Shown: positions 10,246 through 20,289 of the stretch, piece after piece
Position numbering within the stretch: position 1 is the first letter of the stretch
Layout of the letters: each line of letters begins with the position of its first letter
Assembly (NCBI RefSeq): GCF_000764305.2
Contig: NW_025934691.1
Coordinates: 81,997 to 145,996, forward strand
Direction of reading: 5' to 3'
Origin: Hyalella azteca
Lineage: Eukaryota; Arthropoda; Malacostraca; Amphipoda; Hyalellidae
DNA: 64,000 bases
Program-made: the position numbers and the translations under genes
Notes under the pieces: generated by a model
The model's database searches: none
What the model saw: only the letters and a program-made list of their open reading frames with translations
Told to the model about the DNA's origin: nothing

Positions 10246-11238
10246 TTAAGGAATTGGAGTTTCAATGCATCCTATAATACGGCAGCTTGCCGAGGTAATA
10301 AAGTTTGATATTTTTTGATTCGTTGAAATGGCCTGATGAAAATTATTGGGAAAAAATAAATTAAATCATTACAACTGGTTCAAAACGTAGAATAGAAGGA
10401 TAGATTGTTCTCCTAATGAATGTTGTAGTAAAAATGTAAATTAGTTACTAGCTGTTTCAATAGACGAACACGCATATTACAGAGGTTAATCTTACATCTC
10501 AACCTACTGATTGTTATAACTATTTAACCTGCCAACCCCAGTATGCAGTATATATGATAAAGAAAGTGTTGCTGAATTCGAAAATCGATCTGTGAAAATA
10601 GTTAATATGTTTGTGCTTTGCTCAAGGTTCGACGAGCTTTTAGTCACAAAAAAATATATATATGTCGACTCCACTTGCCGGTGTTGACATGTTATGTATA
10701 ATTACTTTGTGAACTCTCCTTGAACAATCATGATTATTAGTACACAGTTGAATAGTTATATGTTAATGCTGCAACAACGAGTCCAACGGAAGTGAACAAG
10801 GAAAAGAAAAAATACTCAGTTGGTGGCTGGAGCTCAACTGTCAAGATCATTACTTTGAGGTTCTTATAACCGTTGAATTCGTACCTTAACATCAAATTAT
10901 CTGTCAAATTATTGCTAGGATCAAGTATTTTCGATTCCATTTAAGAAAGAACCAAAAAAAAAAAAATGATAAAAGATCCAAAAAAAGGATAATTTCAGAA
11001 AAATGCTATCAATATTTCAGATTCAATTTATAGCAATCGACCGTAAATCGCTTCGTAACTGCGTAGTCAAGGTCACTATATAAACACTGGCCGGTAAAAA
11101 AGTAAATATATCTATGAAGTAAAATAACAAGAATCTATTTTAGTAACTAAAATTAGGAATATAAATCCACTTCGCTCGAGAATGAACTTAAACGTACCAG
11201 ACTTTTATTTTGTTAAGAACACTGCGGCCATTTCGCTC
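10246..11238. other. Non-coding AT-rich B sequence
   Basis: No gene recognised. Aligns to B' 42,806-43,821 and B'' 52,546-53,560, with two short A-rich tracts near 10,950-10,990 private to this copy. The last part ends in the conserved CCACTTCGCTCGAGAATGAA stretch; B' stops near the position equivalent to 11,218. Confidence 0.65.
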
Positions 11239-11290
11239 TATAAAAGCAGGGAGTTTACGAGTGACAGACGAGGCGTCGTGGTGCGGACGC
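11239..11290 (+). promoter_or_regulatory. Candidate core promoter with consensus TATA box, altered in B''
   Basis: TATAAAAG at 11,239-11,246 is followed by GAGTTTACGAGTGACAGACG and AGGCGTCGTGGTGCGGACGC. That downstream sequence is unchanged in B'' (about 53,584-53,630), but the box there reads GATAAATGC. B' ends just before it. No convincing initiator or long frame follows. This is a motif-level prediction. Confidence 0.4.
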
Positions 11291-11457
11291 TTATAATTAT
11301 ATCAATAATAACCATAATGCAGCCGCAGAACTACCCTAAATACTCTTCTTCAGGGTAATTTCATCCCCTTCTTCAGGGTAATTTCATCCCGTAAATTGTG
11401 AATACATAAGCTGGTCGTATAGCAGTAGTTCATCCTTCAAACGATGAAGCCCTGCCG

Positions 11458-11610
11458 TTACAGGGATAATCGGGGAATATACAGGGTTATACAGGATATA
11501 TTCCTGATATACAGGAACAGTCGGGGAATATATAGGGTTATACAGGATATATTCCTGATATACAGGAATAGTCGGGGAATATATAGGGTTATACAGGATA
11601 TATTCCTGAG
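11458..11610. repeat. About 60-bp tandem repeat, three copies
   Basis: The unit holds GGGGAATATAYAGGGTTATA and CAGGATATATTCCTGATATA; it is partly palindromic (AGGATATATTCCT). A 62-codon ATG frame (11,444-11,632) merely reads through the repeat. B'' has one half-unit before an unrelated 723-bp segment. Confidence 0.88.
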
Positions 11611-11611
11611 C

Positions 11612-11735
11612 AGACTCTACTTAACTGTTTAATGCAGACTCTTCTCAACCGTTTAATTAATGCAGACTCTACTTAACTGTTTAATACAGACTCTACTTGA
11701 CTGTTTAATGCAGACTCTACTTGACCATTTAAGGG
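11612..11735. repeat. 24-bp tandem repeat, about five copies
   Basis: The unit is ATGCAGACTCTACTTAACYG plus TTTA. The paralogous array at 54,547-54,692 has six cleaner copies. Since 24 is a multiple of three, the C' array is open on both strands, an effect of the repeat and not of coding. Conserved sequence GCTTTTAGT and CAGCGTGCGCTGAATATTAA follows in both copies. Confidence 0.9.
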
Positions 11736-11939
11736 GCGAGGCGTCGGGACACTTTAAGGAAATCGCGAAAAATGTAGCTTTTAGTGCCAGCGTGCGCTGA
11801 ATATTAATTCTTTGCTAAGCTGCCATTACATTCAGTTTAATTTCAGAGGATTGCTTATGCCTTATAAGAATCACAATTTAATAAGTTTTGATAATAAGAC
11901 GCGGATAAGGATCTTAAAATTAATTACTAAGGAGGGCTC

Positions 11940-12285
11940 CATTCATAACTTCTTCTTCTTAGTAGAATTTCTTTGTCACTTCAAGCGTTACATTTTCTTC
12001 TTCATAAATACCTTCAATAGCGCTTCATTCATCACTTCTTTTTAAGGTATCACTTCTATGGCACTTCATGCATGACATATTCTTCTTCATACATCACTTC
12101 AATAGCGCTTCATTCAGCACTTCTTTTTAACGTATCACTTCTATGGCACTTCATGCATGATATATTCTTCTTCATAAATCCCTTCAATAGCACTTCATTC
12201 ATCACTTCTTTTTAACGTATCACTTCTATGGCACTTCTTGCATGACATATTCTTTTACATACATCACTTCAATATGGTACTACTT
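11940..12285. repeat. About 110-bp CACTTC-rich tandem repeat, three imperfect copies
   Basis: Each unit carries ATCACTTCTATGGCACTTC, CATGACATATTCTTCTTC and TTCAATAGCGCTTCATTC. C' (54,900-55,065) holds about one and a half units. Confidence 0.85.
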
Positions 12286-12924
12286 AAGTCAGTGAGAGCA
12301 CGAATGAGAGCTAGAGGAATTGCCTTGCTGAAGCTCGAGGGTTGAATGCACGTTATATAATTGATATCTATACGTGGCAGAGAAATTTGAAAATAATGAA
12401 TTTCGTATTCGGACTTCTAGTGTGAACTAGTTTATCATGAAAATCAAGAAATTTGCTAGAGTTGTACTAAGAAATTTCAATCTGGAGGTTTTCCTCATGA
12501 TCGATGATCTTACGATGTTAGGTTTCATTATATTAACCTAACGACAGATACGAAAAGAAATGAAATGTTTAAGTGAAAGCTGCTGCCCTTTTAACAGTAA
12601 TAATTTGACTCTCTGACGACTGAAAATGGTCATGAATTCCAGATTCCATATTATTTAAAGCGCGACATTTAAATCGTTTATGTTTTGGCTTAGAGCAATG
12701 GCTTTCATCTCGTCTCCTGTGGCAGAAACATGGGAGCAAAAACTTGAACTCTGCTGTAACATTTCTTTCGTTATAACATGTAACTGAAAATGAAGCATCC
12801 TGCCTTGATTGCTCTCTGTTAAATAACAAGCTGGGGTAAGCCAACAATTTTTTGAATACCAAGTGGAATAAAGATGGCCAACTGCTTGCCGGTGTAAGAC
12901 CGCAAATGCTTCACCCCTAATTTT
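12286..12924. other. Non-coding C sequence
   Basis: Aligns with C' 55,066-55,696. The minus-strand frame 12,569-12,862 is only partly kept in C' (55,417-55,650), with different ends and several changes, so I do not call a gene. Nothing else recognised. Confidence 0.6.
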
Positions 12925-12927
12925 CAG

Positions 12928-13071
12928 GGGCCATACTTTCAAAACTCGCTAAGTGAACGTAAGTACTTACGCTCTATTTTCTCGTCTATGATTGGTGGAT
13001 TTTGCTTGAAAGGCCGTCAATGATTGGCTGATGAACTTACGATCTCTTAACTTTTTTTGAAAGTATAGGCC
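12928..13071 (+). mobile_element. MITE family 1, copy 3, with CAG target duplication
   Basis: The 144-bp element has ends GGGCCATACTTTC and GAAAGTATAGGCC and is flanked by CAG at 12,925-12,927 and 13,072-13,074. The empty site in C' (about 55,711) reads CTAATTTTCAGAAGGCG with one CAG. The internal palindrome CGTAAGTACTTACG is intact. Very similar to copy 2. Confidence 0.93.
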
Positions 13072-13074
13072 CAG

Positions 13075-13330
13075 AAGGCGAAACTATTACCGTGCGTAAC
13101 ACGAATAAAGTCGTCGTGGTAGCTGGACAATCAAGATGGCATTGCGGTCACAATTGTCGGTGTTGACCACAGGATTACATGCACGACTATAGTGATAGTT
13201 GCAGTTAAACTACCGCAATTGCTGGTCTTTGAATGTCTTGTAAAAACTTGATTGGCACTCTCACTGGAACCGCTTGCTGTGCCCTCTGGCTCTCATCCAA
13301 TAGATGCGCTGCTAAATAAAAATTCTTCAG
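13075..13330. other. Conserved non-coding block, paralogue 55,715-55,975
   Basis: About 97% identical between C and C', including AAGATGGCATTGCGGTCACA (ATGATGGC in C') and GTGATAGTTGCAGTTAAACT. No intact shared frame of note. Candidate regulatory or RNA element. Confidence 0.5.
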
Positions 13331-14129
13331 GTTAACCTGTGCCCTTGCACAATTGAAATAATTTTACGAGAGGTTTTTGGAGAAAGTCAGACGTGAACTG
13401 TGAACGGAGCACGTCACGAACTGTCGTGAAATTTTAGTTAACGCGTCTCTCTTTCTCGATGAATCATATCATTACGAAAAAGTTAACCGCTTCATCTTTT
13501 ATTCCCCATGAAATTTATTTAAATCGTTTTGAAAGCCACGGGAAAATTTGTAAAATATTTTTTTTCGAATGATTTCATGACAAGAAAAAATCGTTCTTCA
13601 AAGTATCGACGGAAGTGAAATAAAACAACTTCGTTCGGTCCTTTATGAAGCCTGATTGTCAAGAATTGTTATCCCTGACAAATTTAAGTCAGTTTCATGC
13701 TATAAAATCAAACTGCCAAATTTATAAAATACATTCAACAGACTAACCAGTTTGATTACATTCCTCATAATATTTATAGATGAGAACCCCTTGTTGAACG
13801 GTCATGGATGTGAATATACAATGTAAAAACCGGTTTTATTATTTAGAGCTGCAGATTAATTCTTGAACTAAAGGAATTTAAAATTTTTCCGGTCGACTAC
13901 ACGTCAGTACTTGTATATAATTATAAATAATTATAAAATAATTATATGCACCCTGTATTTGTGCTTGTTGCTGAGACAATGGATTATTTAAATCCGAAAC
14001 CTGAATTTGATTTATTGAAAAGAAATGTACGAGAAACTGTATAAAGTAAACAAATATACACATAATGATAAAACGTTAACGTACAAATAAATTTCCTATG
14101 ATTCGTTACAAAATTGCAAAAATGCATCG
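13331..14129. other. Non-coding AT-rich stretch
   Basis: Aligns with C' 55,976-56,774 with many small indels. No gene, RNA or element recognised. Confidence 0.65.
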
Positions 14130-14470
14130 AAGAAGCTAGCCGAGCGTGGGTGGTTGACAGGAAGTCAACATTGGAAACGTCGCTGCTGTCTTTTTGGACG
14201 TTTCTTGCACCAGGCGTGTTTTTGTTACATTGTGTGTCTGTATATAAGAAGTTTTAGTTGGAGGAGTAGGCGGATGTTTTAGTGACTTACATTCAAGAGA
14301 TACCGTAACTATTCAAATGGGTCTGTTGAATCCCTCGTGTCATTCCCCTCCCCAAATAAGAGCCGCATCATCGTCAGTCTTTTTATTGTCATCGCTACGG
14401 CGGCCACTGAAGATTTGACGTTAATTTTCCTCCGGGTACATGAAGAGGCTGCAAGTTATGTTATGCGATG
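14130..14470. other. Conserved non-coding block, paralogue 56,775-57,105
   Basis: About 340 bp, well conserved, with AGCGTGGGTGGTTGRCAGG and AACGTCGCTGCTGTCTTTT. A 100-codon frame in C' (56,800-57,102) is not open in this copy because of indels, so it is unlikely to be a gene. Confidence 0.5.
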
Positions 14471-15622
14471 TCTTGAGGCCTGCATCTTTTCGTATTAATT
14501 GCTCGTGTATTACCGAGGGTGCAAGTTTTTTAACTGAGAGCTTTTGACTATAATAACTAAAACTCGCGAAGATATCTAAACATCTTTTATCTGAAGCAAA
14601 AAATAATACAATGTCTCACCCTGGATGTTTTCATTGTGATGTAACAACTTCCTTGACTTGCGCTCTTATTTGATTAACTACTAATTAGCTTGCGAGTATC
14701 TATTAATCATAATATATTTATAGTTAATAAAGAAAGACGATGTGTCTCGAACTTTGCGGAAAATAATAGTAAGATCTTCTTTTCTTCTGGTATTGAAGAA
14801 TGATCATCAGTTGAACGCACATGTTTATTCAATAAATTGAATCGAGGTTAGTAACACTACGAATATAATTCAAACTGAATGCTATGGCTCAAGTATAAGC
14901 AAAGTTCATATATATATTTATTATATGATAAGGTTCAAATATATATATATATATAAATAACTGGATAAAGCACAAACCTGTTTATACTTTTGCAGTTAAT
15001 TTGAATTTTAGAATATTTATAAGATAACTGTGAGCCAAGCAGCAGCAGAATTGCCAAAAATAAATTATTTGCGTATTCCCCGCAGCAACGCGCATAAGAC
15101 GGACAGCACAGGGCGGGTGAAGGCAACTGTACTGCGCGAGGCGGGGTGACTGCAACGTTCACTAAAGACTGATTGGCAACCAATGGGTTCGAGAAATTAT
15201 TTTGTATTTATGCACTTGTGGGTCAGGTTGTTGGCTCTGAAAATTTTGCTTCGAGCTTGAAAATTTTGCTACGAATTAGGATACTTCAGAATGTTTTGCT
15301 TAAAACGTCGAATTTTGAACTAAAAATATAATCTGATCAAAATATAAATGACCAAAATGACATGTTGGCCCTATTCTTCGAGATCCAAAAACAATGCTAG
15401 TTCGAATTTTTTTTTCTCGGAGTGGTGAATTAATCAATCGGAAATGTGTGAAATTTTCTGGTTGAAATAGAAAAAAAGAAACACTTTCTGACATTAGTAC
15501 AGAGCTTGCGCCAGTGCCGCAGCGATCATTATTTTTCCCGACCCTGCAGGATATATTGGGCCGCCCCAGTATTTCTAAGCTGCGACTCATCCAGTGTCTG
15601 CTGACGGCGAGCTCGGATCCAG
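14471..15622. other. Non-coding stretch with an AT microsatellite
   Basis: No gene recognised. An (AT)n run lies at about 14,938-14,955. Minus-strand frames at 14,935-15,183 and 15,300-15,629 are broken in C'. A short conserved GC-richer part around 15,100-15,180 (GGCGGGTGAAGGCA) matches C' at 57,810. Confidence 0.65.
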
Positions 15623-15925
15623 GGCCCATACTTTAAAAAATATAACTCGGTACTCACTGCAGTGAGTGACAGAGAGCGCATTTTCTCGTCGACGGAAACT
15701 TGAGGTCACGGACAGACGGATGGACGGACAGACAGACAGACAGACGGACATGGAGAGTACAATAGTGCATTTTTTCCATAAATGAGAAAATGCGCTAAAA
15801 AGTTAAGAGATCGCAAGTTCATCAGCCAATCATTGACGGCCTTTCATTCAAAATCCACCAATCATAGACAAGAAAATAGAGCGTAAGTACTTACGTTCAC
15901 TTAGCGAGTTTTGAAAGTATGGCAC
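15623..15925 (-). mobile_element. MITE family 1, copy 4, inverted and interrupted by a nested element
   Basis: In plus orientation it starts GGCCCATACTTT and ends GAAAGTATGGCAC, flanked by CAG at 15,620-15,622 and 15,926-15,928. Removing the inner insertion (about 15,641-15,796) leaves the reverse complement of the family-1 sequence. C' (about 58,307) is empty, with CCGAACTATAACGAGTC in place of the filled CAGAACTAAAACGAGTC. Confidence 0.9.
15641..15796 (-). mobile_element. Element family 2, nested in the MITE
   Basis: About 156 bp with CTCACTGCAGTGAG, GCGCATTTTCTC and, at the far end, GAGAAAATGCGC, plus a GACA/GACG tetranucleotide tract. TA occurs at both edges and may be the target duplication. 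Further copies are at 33,596-33,730 and, as a fragment, at 30,189-30,240. Non-coding; class not determined. Confidence 0.8.
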
Positions 15926-15928
15926 CAG

Positions 15929-16379
15929 AACTAAAACGAGTCATTACGATTACTTTATTTCTCAAATTGTTACACGACTCATCGATTTATGAACACGTTT
16001 AAATCAATAAATGGGGTACAACCATTTCATGTTATACTATGTTAATTATATATGAACACATAATATAGTAAGGTAACTTGTTATATGAGTAGGTCTATCT
16101 TCTGGTTAATAATTCTACATGATTATTTTTTGACAGACTTATTTTCATAATTTAGTTGGAAATTTTAATTTTCATGCACGAGCCACAGTTTCTGACAGAG
16201 CAGGATGGGTTATCTACGTCTATTGAATTGCGAAGGCAATATTTCTGCGTAAACTATTGAAAGTTTAAAGTACAAGTTTAGGAATTAAGTGAAGTGTTAT
16301 TCTTTTTTAGTGAGCAATGGGTTATTAGACGAGACGCCTCCCCCAAAGTGCACGAGGTTAGTTCAGTTCCTTGGATTCT
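15929..16379. other. Non-coding stretch
   Basis: Aligns with C' 58,308-58,760. AT-rich with a conserved final 80 bp (AGTGAAGTGTTATTC, GAGACGCCTCCCCCAAAGTG). No gene recognised. Confidence 0.6.
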
Positions 16380-16493
16380 AATAAAAAAGGGAAGTCCTGC
16401 TTACGCCAGAAGGGCGTAAAAAAGGGAAGTCCTGCTTACGCCAGAAGGGCGTAAAAAAGGGAAGTCCTGCTTACGCCAGAAGGGCGTATGCGT
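16380..16493. repeat. 36-bp tandem repeat, three copies
   Basis: The unit is AAAAAAGGGAAGTCCTGCTT followed by ACGCCAGAAGGGCGT. The stem ACGCC/GGCGT makes each unit a small potential hairpin. C' (58,763-58,799) has one copy. Confidence 0.93.
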
Positions 16494-17459
16494 GTCTGTT
16501 CTCATTAGCCGCTCGCGCTCGCCGCGTGAGAGCGAGGAAATCTTCTTACGATCTCATTAACGACTTATCATAGCACGTAAAGTTTCCGATACTGCCGAGA
16601 TATAAACTCTGATTAACTTCGTGTTTATGAAACTTGAGTAATCAGAGTGAATAATTGACCACAGGTTTCCGTTAAGCGCTGAGCGATGGTGGAGAACGCG
16701 TGGTTTCCAAGGCTGAAAAAACCTTGTCCATAAAAACTTGGAAATGAACGATTGTTTTCATATGTTTTAACGTAGAAAATATCTACTATTTTGAAAAAAA
16801 TGAAAAACTTGTAAGATTTCCCTGATGATTAATGAACCTCACCAAAATAAATGACTAACATTAAGACAAAACTATCCAAGATATTCTCACAATTTTCAAC
16901 TCAGTAATTAACTCAAGGTTAAATACAGTTGAAATTAAATATTGAAATGAAGTCTCGTTTTAGGATGACGGAAATTCCAGGTCTCTGCTTGTTTGTTCCT
17001 CTCGCAAGTTTGAGCAAACAGTCAAGCTCTTTGTTTGAGCCTGACAACTATACAATATACATCATGTCTGCTTATAGAAATCCTGATAGGTCCTCCCAAA
17101 ATCTATTATTATACACGTATATATATGTCAAGTTTCAAAATAAGTATGGATATTGGGTACATTAAAACAACAACAACTTCCATCTTCAGAGAAATTTGCA
17201 TTTCATTTTTTATCGTTGACCAATTGAAAGAAATCAGTTGAAGGCGATTAAATTTACAAGATCTCGGTAAAAATTCTATTTGTAAAAAAGTAAGCATTGA
17301 TGAACTTCGTCGACGGTGGGGCCAAAGGAAGACGTAAATGCTGTCGTAAAGTTATTGGGCTTAAAGCAGATGGTGGGGCTATAAATAGATTATATATAAT
17401 ATACAATTTCTATCGAGTGCTGAAGCTTCAATGATTGGCTTAAAAAAGCTTCAATGACA
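16494..17459. other. Non-coding stretch partly missing from C'
   Basis: About 16,555-17,285 has no counterpart: C' passes from GAGCGAGGAAATCTT near 58,855 to the GATGAACTTCGTCGACGG block near 58,921 within some 70 bp. Small frames at 16,929-17,241 lie in this unit-1-only part and are unrecognised. From 17,300 on the copies align again. Confidence 0.6.
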
Positions 17460-17479
17460 GCTGCTAATTAGGCTAGGGG

Positions 17480-17935
17480 GCGAACGAAATGCTCAAACGG
17501 AGGGGATTGAGCGATGAGGCCAAGCGAAAGGCTCAAATGTAGGTACCAGAGTGATGGGGGCCCTAACAAGAGGCTAACATGTAGGCACCGGACTGTTGGG
17601 GCTAAACGAAAGGCTCAAATGTAGGCTCCTGAGTGATGAGGCCAAACAAGAGGCTCAAATATAGGCACCGGAGTGTTGGGGCTAAACGAAAGGCTCAACT
17701 GTAGGCACTGGAGTGTTGGGGCTAAATGAAAGGCTCAAATGTAGACTTCCGAGTGATGGGGCCTAACAAGAGGCTCAAATTTAGGCACCGGAGTGTTGGG
17801 GCTAAACGAAAGGCTCAAATGTAGACTCCCGAGTGATGGGGCCAAACAAGAGGCTTAAATTTAGGCACCGGAGTGTTGGGGCTAAACGAAAGGCTCAAAT
17901 GTAGACTCCCGAGTGATGAGGCCAAACGAAAGGAA
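17480..17935. repeat. 40-bp minisatellite with an 80-bp higher-order pattern
   Basis: Ten to eleven 40-bp units. Two types mostly alternate: type a with GGAGTGTTGGGGCTAAACGA and type b with GAGTGATGGGGCCAAACAAG. Spans 17,741-17,820 and 17,821-17,900 are near-identical 80-bp dimers. C' (59,100-59,440) has a shorter array with weaker alternation. The last unit runs into the conserved block at 17,916. Confidence 0.93.
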
Positions 17936-18134
17936 TGAAGGCATTTGTGTTATTGAATTTAGCAGCAAAAGTCTAGACTTGGCTGAGCTGATCTGCTTTG
18001 GGAAGATGCGAGTCATGGAATTTGATGTGTCACGACGAGTGAACTTTAACGAGACATCTCATCTGCACTTCACCAGCTACATCGGCACTCCAAACGAAAT
18101 GAAACGAAATTATAACGAAGGAAAACTACTATGA
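17916..18134 (+). CDS. Conserved small open frame, 72 codons, unknown; coding status doubtful
   Basis: ATG at 17,916 opens a frame that starts in the last minisatellite unit and stays intact in C' (59,420-59,638). No domain recognised; the peptide is mixed and hydrophilic with no signal or membrane segment. About six amino-acid replacements and one silent codon separate the copies, so protein-level constraint is not supported, although the DNA is about 97% identical. Confidence 0.2.
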   Translation: MRPNERNEGICVIEFSSKSLDLAELICFGKMRVMEFDVSRRVNFNETSHLHFTSYIGTPNEMKRNYNEGKLL

Positions 18135-18180
18135 AACTTTATGGATATTATTTGGAAACTATTTGCAGCGATAATTTCAG

Positions 18181-18879
18181 ACATTGCGAGTGATCTTTCA
18201 TTGAAGAGGAGAAAAATTTCATACTAAAGATAGGTTAGTATTCTACCTATTTGTTTTAATCTGTCTCTTAATTATATAACCGATAGAAGTTTTGCAAATA
18301 TTCTTCTACTCACGAGACAAAATGAGGTTTTGAATGCATGAGTTCAAGAAGAATCTATGCTTGCCCAAGCTAAAATGTAGCGTCGATAACATTTCTTGTC
18401 TTATTTCTTCTGATCACCTTTTAAGCAACTCAAAGCGTGGGAAACCTACAAGCAAACAGCGCAATAAATATTGGTGAATTTTTGATGATATGAAAATTTT
18501 AAGTTGAGTTGAGGACATGATCTGCTTATTTTAGTTGCTGTAACCGCAAGTTATGTATTGCTGTCTTCATTTTCTTCATAGCTAATTCTTAGCATAGTCA
18601 ATATATTATTATTATTTTTTGTACATACATTTTCATTAATTACAGAAAATTCTTGAAGTCTTATTAACGACGGATCAATGGCCCCTAGTCCGTCGAAAGA
18701 TTAATAAGGTTTTTAAAGGTAGCCAGTACTTTTACACTGAGGTTCTATGCACCGATGCTCAGTCGTCACTAACATGCATTGGACCATTGCTGGTTAGTTG
18801 ACGTCTTTAAATGCAGGTTCTGGTTCATTTAAAGCGTATTTAAGGCACGTACTCCGTTGAATTATATCGCTGAGATGAG
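18181..18879. other. Non-coding AT-rich stretch
   Basis: Aligns with C' 59,690-60,409 with many substitutions and indels. Nothing recognised. Confidence 0.65.
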
Positions 18880-19079
18880 CAAAGCAGGCCCATCGATATC
18901 GTGCGGTAGGTCGGCTCGTCTATACCGCCTGTAGCTTTGACGTTAAATTGCAGATTTCACGGGCGCTATGTAGCTTAATTTTTTGCCTTGATTCGCAGCT
19001 TCGCATCGTAGTAATTTGTATCATTTCCGCGCAGGATTTCGGGAGGTGATTGACTTAAGTTCTATTTTAAAATTGCTTT

Positions 19080-20037
19080 AATTTGTTTAATATTATTTCT
19101 TAGTTTTTTTCTGCTTGGATACCAGGCATGAATCCAATTAAATCTTAAGGAAATCATTTAAACCAGGTGATTGAAGTTCGTATCGAGATTATTTTTTTTT
19201 CATTTACAGGTTCTTATCTTATTTCTTAGTTATTTTTTCTGCTTGGACACCAGGCATGAATCCAATTAAATCTTAAGGAAATCGTTTAAACCAGGTGATT
19301 AAAGTTCGTATCGAGATTATATTTTTTCATTTACAGGTTAAATATGAAAATTTCTACGTACGTCAGAAATATGAGCGTGTGGAATGAATCCATGAAAGTG
19401 AAGTTGATTAATATTAACAGATTTATGGATGCATTAGGATATAGAGGAACTTTTCGGAGCCAGGGAGCTGAGTTCATTACGAGGTATGCATGACGCAGCG
19501 AATTCAATGTAGTTGAAGGAGTTGGAAATGTGAGCTTCAGCCTGGTATTATCTCGATCACTTTGAAAGTGCATGTGAATATTGTTCCAATTTTGTTTATG
19601 CAAAAATTTAATCACAGTGTTTAATAGTGTTTATAGAATTGAAAGGCTGGAAAATTGTTAATAATTGGTACTTCACTTGAAATATTTTTGTGAGCAGTGA
19701 TCTTTAAATTTTTTATTTAAAAACACCGGTAAGAATGCTGCTAGCCGAGAAAGAAACTTTTCTATTAATGATTGTTAACACGTTTTTTTATAGCAGTGGC
19801 GGGTCTCATCTTGTCAACTCGCGACTGGCAGAGGATTGCATTCTTTATCTCCGCGCGTCGAAATGTAACGCGACAAGAGAGGGATCGTTATTCCGAAATT
19901 TATAGTTGTACTGCAATAACGGCGGTAACTTATGGAATGGTGATGGGGTTGAACACAAGCGTTTCACGTCAGTAAATTAGGCAGGGGGTATGATAAGACA
20001 GGGCGGCAACTGGAGGCCGAGCACTGCCCTGCCAGAC
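19080..20037. other. 958-bp near-identical tract shared with 60,622-61,579
   Basis: Constant offset of 41,542 with no indel and one mismatch that I could find (C at 19,829, T at 61,371). The sequence just before (18,880-19,079) is about 95% identical, just after about 97%, and farther out much less. This fits a gene-conversion tract, unusually strong constraint, or assembly copying. Frames inside, such as 19,331-19,615 minus (no ATG), are identical only because the DNA is. Confidence 0.85.
19124..19345 (+). repeat. 127-bp direct duplication, each copy ending in a splice-acceptor-like TTTTCATTTACAG
   Basis: CAGGCATGAATCCAATTAAA, AATCTTAAGGAAATC and a T-rich run with CATTTACAG occur twice. The two AG dinucleotides are at 19,208-19,209 and 19,335-19,336. 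C' carries the same duplication, so it is older than the units, or was copied between them. The T-rich tract plus CAG resembles a 3' splice site, but no exon is evident. Confidence 0.8.
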
Positions 20038-20289
20038 CAGCAACTTCCTGGTATGATCTACTGCCTCCTGGCACTCAAAACGCCAAAAAACACCGGCGAA
20101 ATTTTACACTTTGCTCCCGTCGCAGAAAAGAAATACTTGACACTTCAGTGGGATGAAACTTTTACAAGAATTACCGCGTGGGAGAGAAAACTTAGAATGC
20201 GCTGGAGGTTCTCCAGGAAAACGACGCATAATTTAGAACTCCGTCTCCCAGTCTTGCTTCTAAAAAAAGAACTACAAGTGCTAAAGTGA
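19990..20289 (+). CDS. Conserved open frame, 99 codons, unknown; coding status doubtful
   Basis: The ATG frame ends TGA and is intact in C' at 61,532-61,831 without indels. The product is basic at the C-terminus with no recognised domain, signal or membrane segment. About eight amino-acid replacements against one silent codon separate the copies, against a constrained protein. It overlaps the end of the near-identical tract. Could be an RNA exon or a regulatory block. Confidence 0.25.
   Translation: MIRQGGNWRPSTALPDQQLPGMIYCLLALKTPKNTGEILHFAPVAEKKYLTLQWDETFTRITAWERKLRMRWRFSRKTTHNLELRLPVLLLKKELQVLK

Larger units (their letters stand above)
7106..11440 (+). repeat. Segmental duplication block B (unit 1), three copies in the window
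   Basis: Paralogous to B' (40,122-43,821) and B'' (about 49,976-53,823). Well-conserved parts lie at 7,106-7,200, 7,380-7,640, 8,040-8,200 and 9,848-10,042. B is the outlier: it lacks the fold-back element shared by B' and B'', and differs at many positions where those two agree. B alone carries two MITE insertions and several minisatellite expansions. No protein gene recognised: the frame open in B' and B'' at 41,139/50,831 is broken by stop codons here. Confidence 0.95.

Noticed and set aside
11340..11470. Homing-endonuclease-like motif (CAGGGTAAT and CAGGGATAAT)
   Set aside because: Only short partial resemblance to the I-SceI site and part of local direct repeats; no endonuclease gene.
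11444..11632. 62-codon frame of repeated 20-residue units
   Set aside because: It reads a 60-bp tandem repeat that is absent from B''.
19331..19615. 94-codon minus frame identical in both units
   Set aside because: It starts with GTG, has no ATG near the start and is identical only because it lies in the near-identical DNA tract.
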